Shown piece after piece: positions 18,302 to 25,966 of a DNA stretch of 64,000 nt. Under the pieces are notes generated by a model that did not search any database, was not told where the DNA came from, and worked only from the letters and a program-made list of their open reading frames with translations. A program made the position numbers and the translations under genes. Position 1 is the stretch's first letter. The number at the start of each line of letters is the position of its first letter. The stretch comes from Pedobacter cryoconitis (GTDB taxonomy: Bacteria; Bacteroidota; Bacteroidia; Sphingobacteriales; Sphingobacteriaceae): NCBI RefSeq assembly GCF_001590605.1, contig NZ_CP014504.1:1922001-1986000 (forward strand), written 5' to 3'.

Positions 18302-18342
18302 TGACAGCGTTTATATTAAAATGCTGACAGCATTTATATTAA
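18302..18342. repeat. Two 18-bp direct repeats 23 bp apart with an embedded palindrome
   Basis: TGACAGCRTTTATATTAA occurs at 18302-18319 and 18325-18342 with one mismatch. The junction forms AAATGCTG-A-CAGCATTT (18319-18335), a perfect 8-bp inverted repeat. It lies just after the DUF885 stop. Could be an operator or a decayed repeat. Confidence 0.5.
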
Positions 18343-18350
18343 GATAGAAT

Positions 18351-18386
18351 TCCCGGAAAAGAATTTGCCCGAACCTTTTTCCGGGA
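18351..18386. terminator. Hairpin downstream of DUF885 gene, possible terminator
   Basis: Perfect 10-bp stem TCCCGGAAAA / TTTTCCGGGA with a 16-base loop, 77 bases after the DUF885 stop. No T run follows on the plus strand, so termination is uncertain. The remaining ~255 bases up to 18641 show nothing I can name. Confidence 0.45.
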
Positions 18387-18641
18387 CGCAGCATACTGGT
18401 TATAGAAAGCACACACATGAATCTTTTAAGTTTCAATGTATCAAATCTTATGAGCTGGAGTACGGTGATCTAAACTAGTATTTTATATGCATGTCTTTTG
18501 GAAAGTGCTGATAAAATCTGTTTTATACGCGGGTTATGAAATGATAAAGGTCAGAATTTTTATTTAATTAGTTTTTCTATTAATTTAGCGTGATTTCAAA
18601 CGCTCCGCAGCCCAGGTCAAACTAAGCTGCAAGAAAAATAC

Positions 18642-19268
18642 ATGATGATGAAAGGACCCGATAAAGACGAGAAATACCCGATAAGCCATTATAATAGACT
18701 CTGTTTTTTGAAGAATATCATCACCAGTCCCAATATAATTGTAGGGGATTATACCTATTACGATGATTTTAAGGATGTTTATAATTTCGAAAGGAATGTA
18801 AAGTATCATTTTGATTTTATCGGGGATAAATTGATTATCGGTAAATTCTGCATGATTGCTTCGGGCGTAACTTTTATTATGAATGGGGCTAACCACAAAA
18901 TGGACGGGATCACAGCATATCCGTTTAATATTTTTGGCAATGGCTGGGAAAAAGTCACCCCTAAAATGGAAGAACTACCTTTTAAAGGTGATACCATTGT
19001 TGGCAATGATGTTTGGATTGGTTCAAATGCGACGATTATGCCCGGAGTTCATATTGGAGATGGTGCCATCATCGCGACAAATACGACAGTAACCAAAGAT
19101 GTAGCCCCTTACACTGTTGTGGGAGGCAATCCGGGTAAAGAAATCAGAAAGCGTTTTTCTGAAGAAAAAATAGAAGAACTTTTAGAGTTGAAGTGGTGGG
19201 ACTGGAAAATTGAAAGAATCACGGAGAATCTTCACGAACTAACGGGCCCTAAATCGCGGTTTCTGTAA
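18642..19268 (+). CDS. Vat-type xenobiotic O-acetyltransferase (streptogramin A acetyltransferase family)
   Basis: 208 residues, the length of Vat enzymes. Family signatures in order: NIIVGDYTYYDD, KLIIGKFCMIASGVTFIMNG, ANHKMDG (with the catalytic His) and YPFNIFGNGWEK. The middle and end show left-handed beta-helix hexapeptide repeats (IVGNDVWIGSNATIMPGVHI). Vat proteins acetylate streptogramin A antibiotics with acetyl-CoA; related hexapeptide transferases (CatB, NodL types) use other hydroxyl acceptors. The match across the whole length to the Vat type is strong, but whether this chromosomal copy confers resistance cannot be read from sequence. Start may be either of three successive ATGs (18642, 18645, 18648). 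Confidence 0.85.
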   Translation: MMMKGPDKDEKYPISHYNRLCFLKNIITSPNIIVGDYTYYDDFKDVYNFERNVKYHFDFIGDKLIIGKFCMIASGVTFIMNGANHKMDGITAYPFNIFGNGWEKVTPKMEELPFKGDTIVGNDVWIGSNATIMPGVHIGDGAIIATNTTVTKDVAPYTVVGGNPGKEIRKRFSEEKIEELLELKWWDWKIERITENLHELTGPKSRFL

Positions 19269-19360
19269 AACAACTCATTTCCAAAAAACTGAATAAATGG
19301 TAATTCTCATTAGAATATGCTCTTTTCTGTTTAATTTGCGTTTAAAACTGGATATAAATA

Positions 19361-19939
19361 ATGATTGATAACGTAAAGATAATAAACTCGGAAATCCTCT
19401 CTGATAACTGGTATACACTTAAAAAGATAACCTACCAATATTCATTAAAAGATGGCACAATACAAACACAGGACAGAGAAGCATATGACCGTGGAAATGG
19501 CGCAGTAATTTTATTGTATAACAAAGAACAACAGACTGTTATCCTCACCAGACAATTCAGATTACCTACTTATATTAATGGAAATGAATCGGGATTACTG
19601 ATTGAAGCCTGTGCCGGCCTTTTAGATAAAGACAATGCCGAGGACTGTATCAAAAGAGAAACAGAAGAGGAAACCGGCTATAAAATTACTGAGGTACGCA
19701 AAATATTTGAGGCTTATATGTCCCCAGGCTCCGTGACAGAAATTCTACATTTCTTCATTGCAGCTTATACCAAAGAAATGAAAATACATGAAGGAGGCGG
19801 ATTAGCACATGAACAGGAAAACATCGAAGTGCTCGAGATTTCTGTTGATCAGGCAATGGCCATGGTGGAAAATGGAGAGATTAAAGACGCAAAAACAATT
19901 ATGTTACTGCAATATGTAAAACTTCACCAGATTGTGTAG
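19361..19939 (+). CDS. nudK: Nudix hydrolase, GDP-mannose pyrophosphatase (NudK-like)
   Basis: 192 residues, the usual NudK length. The Nudix box spans about residues 85-107 ([20 protein letters not shown], then TGY) with the same spacing as in NudK. The N-terminal [17 protein letters not shown] and the [16 protein letters not shown] segment are subfamily features. NudK hydrolyses GDP-mannose and other nucleotide sugars to the sugar phosphate and GMP. It is followed after 9 bases by a HAD phosphatase gene, possibly one transcript. Confidence 0.88.
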   Translation: MIDNVKIINSEILSDNWYTLKKITYQYSLKDGTIQTQDREAYDRGNGAVILLYNKEQQTVILTRQFRLPTYINGNESGLLIEACAGLLDKDNAEDCIKRETEEETGYKITEVRKIFEAYMSPGSVTEILHFFIAAYTKEMKIHEGGGLAHEQENIEVLEISVDQAMAMVENGEIKDAKTIMLLQYVKLHQIV

Positions 19940-19948
19940 CTCCTGCTT

Positions 19949-20596
19949 ATGAAGAAATTCGATGCTATAATTTATGATTTGGATGACACTATTTTTCCGA
20001 CAGGAACGATTACGAAAGAAGTTGTAAAACCAGTTTTAGATGCCATCGTTGACTATAACGATGGTACGCTTACAGCTGACATTCTACAAAAGGCATTAGC
20101 AGACTGTTACAAGCATTCCCTAAGGGATGTGGCAATGTTATACGGTTTCAATAGAAAAATGCATGAAGAGGCCGTAAAAGCCTTCTCTGCTTTAAAAATA
20201 GATTACCAGTTACAAACCTATCCGGATTATCCGTGCCTCAAACAAATTCCGGGTCTCAGATTTTTGGTAACTTCTGGTTATACTGGGTTTCAGCAACTCA
20301 AGATCAGAAATCTGGGTATTGACAAAGATTTCCAGGAAATATTGATTCATGACAATGAGAAGAGCAGCTTTCTCGGAAAGGTGGAACTCTTTTTGCAAAT
20401 TCAGGAGAAATACAAACTTAAAGCTGGAAATGTTATGGTAATTGGTGACAACCCCGTTTCTGAAATCGCTGCTGGTAACCAACTTGGAATGGTAACCGTC
20501 CAGGTGTTAAGATTGGGAGTAATTAAAGACGAAACTGCAAAATACCACGTAGCGGATTTCAATAAACTTTTACTTAATCATTTCACAAATAGCTAA
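19949..20596 (+). CDS. HAD family hydrolase (phosphatase, pyrimidine 5'-nucleotidase-like)
   Basis: 215 residues. HAD motif I is IIYDLDDTIFP (about 7-17), motif II is the Ser/Thr in FLVTSGYTGF, and motif III/IV lies in VMVIGDNPVSEIAAG. The mostly helical cap inserted after motif I places it with the subfamily I phosphatases that include pyrimidine 5'-nucleotidases. Substrate unknown. It sits 9 bases after the Nudix gene, and a nucleotide-related role would fit that pairing. It converges on the methyltransferase gene with only 7 bases between. Confidence 0.82.
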   Translation: MKKFDAIIYDLDDTIFPTGTITKEVVKPVLDAIVDYNDGTLTADILQKALADCYKHSLRDVAMLYGFNRKMHEEAVKAFSALKIDYQLQTYPDYPCLKQIPGLRFLVTSGYTGFQQLKIRNLGIDKDFQEILIHDNEKSSFLGKVELFLQIQEKYKLKAGNVMVIGDNPVSEIAAGNQLGMVTVQVLRLGVIKDETAKYHVADFNKLLLNHFTNS

Positions 20597-20603
20597 TTAA
20601 TTA

Positions 20604-21272
20604 CTATTTAACTGCGTTGATCAGGATAATTTCCCGCTCCACTTCCATACCCGCAGAATTGCTCCTGACCATTTCTTTGTGAAGGTGTACCTCTAAGATC
20701 TCAAAACCACTGCCGATTAATAATTCTTCTGCCTCTTCTCTGCTGTATAAATGAAAGCCATATTGGGTAAAGGGAAGTTTCTCCATGAATTCACGCGGAG
20801 CGAAGGTCAGGATGAATATACCACCTGGTTTAAGTACTCTTCGTATTTCAGTAGCATAAGCTTTTGGATCTTTCCAGAAATACAGCGTGTTTACAGTAAA
20901 TATTTTAGTAAAAAAGCCATCAGCAAAGTTTAGCTGCATTCCATCTGACAACGAGAAATCAGCTCTACCGCAAGCAACAGCTGTTGTGTTAAGCTTGATA
21001 GCTTCACTGATCATCAATGCTGATATATCAACTCCATAATAGAGTAAATGTTTCGTATTTGCTAACAGGGAAATAACATGTGAACCATTGCCCGGCCCTA
21101 TTTCCAGGATCACATCATTAGACTTCGGAGACAGCCCTGCAATAGTAAGCCCAATCATGTTTCCATTATTGACAGCCATCGCTTCAGCGGTCTTTATACC
21201 TTTATCCCCGCTAGGGCAACCTAACTGACCAGCTATTTCTTTAAAATCGGGCTTATTAGAGTGATCGGACAT
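20604..21272 (-). CDS. Class I SAM-dependent methyltransferase
   Basis: 222 residues from the ATG at 21272. Motif I is VILEIGPGNGSHV, motif II-like acidic YYGVDISALM, and a post-motif region has FTVNTLYFWKDP and RRVLKPGGIFILTF (type UbiE/ArsM-like small-molecule methyltransferases). The acceptor is unknown. The N-terminal part has GCPSGDKG. A TACCTTTG box at 21387-21394 would give a leader of about 105 bases containing a perfect hairpin (21309-21334). Confidence 0.85.
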   Translation of the reverse strand: MSDHSNKPDFKEIAGQLGCPSGDKGIKTAEAMAVNNGNMIGLTIAGLSPKSNDVILEIGPGNGSHVISLLANTKHLLYYGVDISALMISEAIKLNTTAVACGRADFSLSDGMQLNFADGFFTKIFTVNTLYFWKDPKAYATEIRRVLKPGGIFILTFAPREFMEKLPFTQYGFHLYSREEAEELLIGSGFEILEVHLHKEMVRSNSAGMEVEREIILINAVK

Positions 21273-21308
21273 CAATGCAGGATTAACTTTTCGTGATTTG
21301 TACGTGTA

Positions 21309-21334
21309 TTACCCGTACTCTTTTGTACGGGTAA
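21309..21334 (-). promoter_or_regulatory. Perfect 10-bp hairpin in the methyltransferase leader
   Basis: TTACCCGTAC / GTACGGGTAA with a 6-base loop, 37-62 bases before the methyltransferase start. No T run follows on the minus strand, so it is unlikely to be a terminator of the msrC gene. Either an operator or a leader RNA structure. Confidence 0.5.
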
Positions 21335-21386
21335 CCAGGATTTAATAAATATTACTGAACAGTATGAATTTGCTGCTTTGGTACGA

Positions 21387-21394
21387 CAAAGGTA
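21387..21394 (-). promoter_or_regulatory. Candidate -7 box TACCTTTG (minus strand)
   Basis: Exact TAnnTTTG match reading leftwards toward the methyltransferase gene, 115 bases before its ATG. Confidence 0.5.
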
Positions 21395-21452
21395 AGCTAT
21401 TTAGAATGATTCTACACCAGTAAATCCTTTCTTACACTCTAATGACAATTCG

Positions 21453-21929
21453 CTAGGGTTTAATCAGGCTAATTATCTGATTTAAATACTTTTCATCTAC
21501 TTCGTCAAATTTAGCTAATTTAGCACTATCTACGTCCAATACACCAAATACAACGCCATCGTTAAAAAGTGGCAATACAATTTCAGACCTTGAAGCTGAA
21601 CTGCAGGCAATATGTCCAGGGAATTTATCTACATCCTTTACGATGAATGTTTTAGCTTCCTTCCATGAGCTTCCACATACCCCTTTACCAGACTTTATCC
21701 TTGTGCAAGCGACCGGGCCTTGAAAAGGGCCTAAAACCAGTTCTTCCCCTTTCACCAGGTAAAATCCAATCCACAGCCAGCCAAACTGTTCTTTTAATGC
21801 TGCGCTGATGTTCGCAAGATTAGCGATCAGATCATCCTCTCCGCTTATTAAAGCTTGAATTTGCGGAATCAGTGATTGATATTGTTCTTCTTTACTTTCT
21901 GTCTTTATAATCAGGAGATCTTCTGCCAT
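21453..21929 (-). CDS. msrC: Free methionine-(R)-sulfoxide reductase (GAF domain)
   Basis: 158 residues, a single GAF domain of the fRMsr type. The three conserved cysteines are present: in VACTRIKSGKG, GVCGSSWKE and HIACSSASRSE, together with the GWLWIGFYLV entry strand. It reduces free L-methionine-(R)-sulfoxide in the cytosol with thioredoxin, and so helps in repair of oxidised methionine. It appears monocistronic. Confidence 0.93.
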   Translation of the reverse strand: MAEDLLIIKTESKEEQYQSLIPQIQALISGEDDLIANLANISAALKEQFGWLWIGFYLVKGEELVLGPFQGPVACTRIKSGKGVCGSSWKEAKTFIVKDVDKFPGHIACSSASRSEIVLPLFNDGVVFGVLDVDSAKLAKFDEVDEKYLNQIISLIKP

Positions 21930-22062
21930 TATTCTGGTTTCTTTATAATTTCTTTTATTGTTTTAATGCTGCTTAATCAGCGTCTAAAATTAAACAATCA
22001 CCTAGATATCGATGTAAAGGATTGGTAATATTATAAGCGCCGCTTTAAAATTTAAGAGAATT

Positions 22063-22103
22063 ATTTGTTTGTACTCCTTTTTAGCTGCAACTTCGTCAAA
22101 TTT
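22063..22103 (-). repeat. Dispersed intergenic element, copy C
   Basis: Reverse complement of these 41 bases matches copy A (34685-34725) at 37 of 41 positions; the shared core includes TTGACGAAGTTGCAGCTAAA. On the plus strand it sits 23 bases before the 83-codon gene start. See copies at 29891-29976 and 34637-34725. Confidence 0.75.
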
Positions 22104-22126
22104 TAACAGCAAATTTAATTCTTCTT

Positions 22127-22378
22127 ATGAGAGTAATCGCCGAACTGCCACACCCTGAATGTAAGATCACTTTGTTCAATATGAACCAAAAATATATTGT
22201 AAAATTTGAGCAGGGAACTTTTGAACAGAGTTACAAATTGTCTGAACTTGACCTGACCGGAGGAGGAGCAAATGAAATATTCCAAATGCTTGATGATACA
22301 TTTATTGCCACAGTAGTAGCACGTTTCAAAACGATGCGTTCGGATTTTTCAGCTGCTTACAAAAGACAAGAGTATTAG
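22127..22378 (+). CDS. Conserved-looking small protein of unknown function
   Basis: 83 residues, no signal peptide or membrane helix. The composition is that of a folded cytosolic alpha/beta protein: strands in CKITLFNMNQKYIVKFEQG and a helix in ANEIFQMLDDTFIATVVARF. I do not recognise a family. The start is preceded by copy C of the intergenic element, which may carry its promoter or leader. The gene is alone; a long hairpin at 22553-22599 separates it from the convergent histidine kinase. Confidence 0.72.
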   Translation: MRVIAELPHPECKITLFNMNQKYIVKFEQGTFEQSYKLSELDLTGGGANEIFQMLDDTFIATVVARFKTMRSDFSAAYKRQEY

Positions 22379-22552
22379 TTGATACCAATATCATAACTAA
22401 TTGTAATACAAAACAATAAAAATCAATACGGAATAATATTCTGCATTTTAACAGATTTAGATTCCAATCTCATCACTGATTATTCTTATAAATATATCAA
22501 TACTTTAATACATAATATATAACATAAAGAATAACAGCAACTTAAAAATGTG

Positions 22553-22599
22553 AACAATATTATATTTTGCCACCAAAAACCACAAAATATAATATTGTT
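22553..22599. terminator. Perfect 17-bp AT-rich hairpin between convergent genes
   Basis: Arms AACAATATTATATTTTG (22553-22569) and its exact complement (22583-22599), 13-base loop, then GTTTTC. It lies between the small protein gene and the convergent histidine kinase gene and may act as a two-way terminator. The 297-base gap shows nothing else. Confidence 0.6.
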
Positions 22600-22675
22600 T
22601 TCATCTAAACAAAGGTTTTCATTGCTTAATCCAAGCTATGAAAAAATTGCCTGTAGAAAAATAAATCAGCAGAAA

Positions 22676-24688
22676 TTATCTGTTTACAGCGGTAATAATA
22701 TCAGCTTTAAATTTGGGTAAATTGAAACGAAGTACCACACGGCCCTCCTCTTTACTTGCCTTTAGCAAGCCATTATTCTTCTCCACAAAATCACGGCACA
22801 ACTGTAATCCCAATCCGACTCCCTGTTCGTTAGAGGTTCCATAGGAAGGCTCCGAACCTGAATCTTCGGCCAGCTGATTTATATCCAGAATACCAACCAC
22901 AGGATTACACACATCTATATAGATGAAGTGCTCATTACCCCATATTTTTAAGTGGATATGGCCGCCTAATGGTGTAAATTTAATCGCATTGTCAATGAGA
23001 TTACGCATCACCAGGTTAATCTGATTTAAATCCGCATAAACATCTTCTTCATCAGTGATGATGAGTTCAGTAGTCATATTCTTCCGCTTAATAAGTGGTT
23101 GATAAACCAGCATCAGGTCATTTGTTAAAACCAGCATATTGAAACGTGAAGGCATAGTATTGATACCTTTCAACTGGCTTTGCGCCCAATACAAAAGATT
23201 ATTTAATGTATTATGGATATGATCAAAACTTTTACGACTATCGTTCAGTAGCATTTTCACTTCTTCAAGTGATAACAAATCCAGATCATTCAGAGAATAC
23301 AAACTTATCAGACTATTAAAAGGACTGCGTAAGTCGTGAGCTATAATAGAAAAAAGCCTGCTTTTATCTGCATTCGCATCTTCGAGAGACTTCACCATCT
23401 TCCGCAGCGACTTTGTTCTGGACTCCACTATTTTTTCCAGCCGTTCATTCTGAGTACTGATCAAATAGAGGTTCTCTTCTTGAATCCTCAGCTTTTCAGA
23501 CTGAATAACTAGTTGTTCGGTAGTTAGTTTTTTCAACCTGTCTCCCATAGCCAGAGATAATAAAAGCAGCTCAAAGATAAAACCTAATGGAGCAAACCTA
23601 AAAGATATTTCACTGTAAATAAATACATTAGACAAACTCAACACAACCCATACTGAAGTTAAACATACAAATGCCCAGGCAATGATATAATACAGAGCCG
23701 GCTTGTATCCCTTATAATAAACAACAACACCTAACAGCCAGATCGTCAAAGACGATGTTCCGGTTAAAACCTGAACGAGTATGGAACAATAAGACTTATA
23801 ACCAAGCAAACATAAGATTATTGTAAAAATCCAGCAACCAATCAGCAATCGAATGAACTGTTTTGACTGTGGCAACAGAACCTTTAAATTTAAAAAACTG
23901 CGGGAGAATGCAATACCAGCAATACTTCCGATTCCAAGAAACAGATAGGGATAGGTATTAACAAATATCCTGAAATCATATCCTAAATAATAGCTATACC
24001 CTCTAAAATAGCAAACCATATAGATGAATAAGGAAAGAATATAAATACTATAATAAAAATAGGCCTTATCTTTTGAGCGGATAAACACAAAGATATTGAA
24101 GAATAACAGTGCCACCAGGATCCCTATATAAATAGACTCCACCCGCTCTGTTGAATTAAGCCCCTCTATCAGTCGTTCTGAAACTGCCATTTTTAATGGA
24201 ACAAGAAGGATATTATCAGTACGTAATCTAAGATAAATATCCTGTGGCACAGCATCATAATTATACTCAGGTAAAGTAAAAATATAATTATTAGCAGCTA
24301 TTAATCCAGGATTTTCAGGAGCAAGACTGCCGGTATGAATTTTATTAAATGAACCAGAAGCACTACGACTATAAAAGTCAATAGATTCTATACTTGATAC
24401 ATCAAGTATCAGATAGGCTTTTTGCCGGTTTTGGTTTCTATAAGAAACTTTTATCCAGAAAGTGGAGGAAGAATTTCCAAAATTAAGTATATCAGTATTG
24501 GATTTTAAGAATTCACCACTTTTCCTTTTCTCTACAACCTGATCTATGTTTAACCGACCACTAGTATCAATTAAATAACTTATAGACTTACCAAGGCTTA
24601 AATAAGGCAAATCCTGGTTTACAGTAATTACCTGGCTATAAGCAGCGGCTGATATAAAAAAAGGAAGTAAAAAGAGTAAGGAGCGCAT
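22676..24688 (-). CDS. 7TM-DISM sensor histidine kinase
   Basis: 670 residues. Order: signal peptide (1-18, ending AAAYSQ); periplasmic 7TMR-DISMED2 beta domain (about 30-170, with STFWIKVSYRNQ); seven-helix 7TMR-DISM membrane block (about 185-385); coiled coil (about 390-430); HisKA with the phospho-accepting His in FSIIAHDLRSPFNSL (about 447-460); and HATPase with N box LIDNAIKFTP and a GLGLQL G2 box. No receiver domain is fused and no response regulator gene is adjacent, so the partner is encoded elsewhere. DISM sensors are thought to read small carbohydrates or diffusible signals. Confidence 0.92.
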   Translation of the reverse strand: MRSLLFLLPFFISAAAYSQVITVNQDLPYLSLGKSISYLIDTSGRLNIDQVVEKRKSGEFLKSNTDILNFGNSSSTFWIKVSYRNQNRQKAYLILDVSSIESIDFYSRSASGSFNKIHTGSLAPENPGLIAANNYIFTLPEYNYDAVPQDIYLRLRTDNILLVPLKMAVSERLIEGLNSTERVESIYIGILVALLFFNIFVFIRSKDKAYFYYSIYILSLFIYMVCYFRGYSYYLGYDFRIFVNTYPYLFLGIGSIAGIAFSRSFLNLKVLLPQSKQFIRLLIGCWIFTIILCLLGYKSYCSILVQVLTGTSSLTIWLLGVVVYYKGYKPALYYIIAWAFVCLTSVWVVLSLSNVFIYSEISFRFAPLGFIFELLLLSLAMGDRLKKLTTEQLVIQSEKLRIQEENLYLISTQNERLEKIVESRTKSLRKMVKSLEDANADKSRLFSIIAHDLRSPFNSLISLYSLNDLDLLSLEEVKMLLNDSRKSFDHIHNTLNNLLYWAQSQLKGINTMPSRFNMLVLTNDLMLVYQPLIKRKNMTTELIITDEEDVYADLNQINLVMRNLIDNAIKFTPLGGHIHLKIWGNEHFIYIDVCNPVVGILDINQLAEDSGSEPSYGTSNEQGVGLGLQLCRDFVEKNNGLLKASKEEGRVVLRFNLPKFKADIITAVNR

Positions 24689-24860
24689 TAGTAATTCTAT
24701 CCAGCAAATATAGGGTAATTAGATTTAAAGAGGAATAGAACTTTAGCACTATTTAAGCAATAATATGGGATATTTTAATTAAAATCATTCTCAATATAAA
24801 TAACACAATATGCTATAAAACAATCATATATATTATCAAAAAAAAATCAAATCAAAATAA

Positions 24861-24931
24861 AAGCCCAACACTGAAACAAGCGGCCAACTATCGTGTATAG
24901 AAAAAGTTGGGATTGAAACAGCGTTGGACTT
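24861..24931 (-). terminator. Terminator of the nrd operon with internal second stem
   Basis: Outer stem AAGCCCAAC (24861-24869) with GTTGGACTT (24923-24931), one G-T pair; inside it CCAACT (24883-24888) can pair with AGTTGG (24905-24910). On the minus strand a T-rich stretch follows, 11 bases after the nrdF stop. A branched terminator. Confidence 0.65.
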
Positions 24932-24941
24932 ATCTTATTTT

Positions 24942-25925
24942 TTAGAAAACAGGATCTGTATCCATATGGAAGTCTTCATCTCTTAAATAAAGTATTTCCG
25001 TGCTTTTTTCGTAGTTAGTAGATTTCTTAGAAAAGAAGTCATGTTGTGTAGTCTCACCATTTAATCCATTTAAAACAATAGAGTTAACAGCTTTTATCTC
25101 AAACAACTCTTCAAATCCAAGATTCATCATTGCTTTATTTGCATTGTAACGAACGTATTCTTTGACATCAGCAGTCAAGCCAACTTCAGTGTATAATTCA
25201 TCAGTATATTTCAACTCATTCTCATACAATTCCATCAAAAGTTCAACTAATTCTGTTTTACTCTTTTCAGGATTCGGTAACTTTTTGTATACATCCTGAG
25301 CAAGCAGACCAACAAACACACCATGGATAGATTCATCAGCAACAATCTTCTTGATGATATCCGCACTTGCTACCATCTGTCCTTGTCCGGCAAGCCATAA
25401 CGGCATAAAAAATCCACTGTAAAATAGAAATGATTCCAGCAATACTGATGCTGCAAGCCCCATAAATAACACTTCGTTACTTACTATAGCCGCATCCAGG
25501 TTCCTGTAATATTTATCGATTGTTGATGCTTTAAATTGAAGGAGCTTATTATTTTCTACCCAATCAAATAACTCGTTAATCTCTGCTGTACTGTTAACAG
25601 TTGTAAAAATAGTAGAATATGATTTCGCATGAATAGCTTCCATCATACACATAAATGATAAGACTGCTTTATTCTGCAGGCCATCAATATGATCCAGTAA
25701 TTTCGGCATACCTGTATGGCTCTGAATAGTGTCCAATAGGGTTAAACCACCTAGTGCCTTTTTATAAGCTTCCTGAAGCTCAGGACTTAAAGATTTCCAG
25801 CTGTCTATATCTTTGGAAGGGATATATTCTGTATCGATCCAGAACTGACGCAGGTTCTGCTCCCAGAACATGCCGGCGTAGTCATTTTCCGGTGTATTCC
25901 AGTTTACTGCTTTATATTGACTCAT
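24942..25925 (-). CDS. nrdF: Class Ib ribonucleotide reductase beta subunit
   Basis: 327 residues, the usual NrdF length. Metal and radical residues are visible: Asp in LTLLDTIQ, Glu and His in MEAIHAKSYSTIF with the radical Tyr in the same motif (KSY), then Glu in LLESFLFYSGF and Glu/His in VADESIHG. The C-terminus (DTDPVF) is the tail that docks into NrdE. NrdF holds the di-manganese or di-iron tyrosyl radical that starts dNDP synthesis. Last gene of the nrdHIEF-like operon, 41 bases after nrdE, followed by a terminator. Confidence 0.96.
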   Translation of the reverse strand: MSQYKAVNWNTPENDYAGMFWEQNLRQFWIDTEYIPSKDIDSWKSLSPELQEAYKKALGGLTLLDTIQSHTGMPKLLDHIDGLQNKAVLSFMCMMEAIHAKSYSTIFTTVNSTAEINELFDWVENNKLLQFKASTIDKYYRNLDAAIVSNEVLFMGLAASVLLESFLFYSGFFMPLWLAGQGQMVASADIIKKIVADESIHGVFVGLLAQDVYKKLPNPEKSKTELVELLMELYENELKYTDELYTEVGLTADVKEYVRYNANKAMMNLGFEELFEIKAVNSIVLNGLNGETTQHDFFSKKSTNYEKSTEILYLRDEDFHMDTDPVF

Positions 25926-25966
25926 TGTGGTCTGATTTAAATCTTATAAATTAATTAAAAAACTGA

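Noticed and set aside
21309..21334. Terminator for msrC
   Set aside because: The hairpin has no T run on the minus strand and lies after a candidate methyltransferase promoter.
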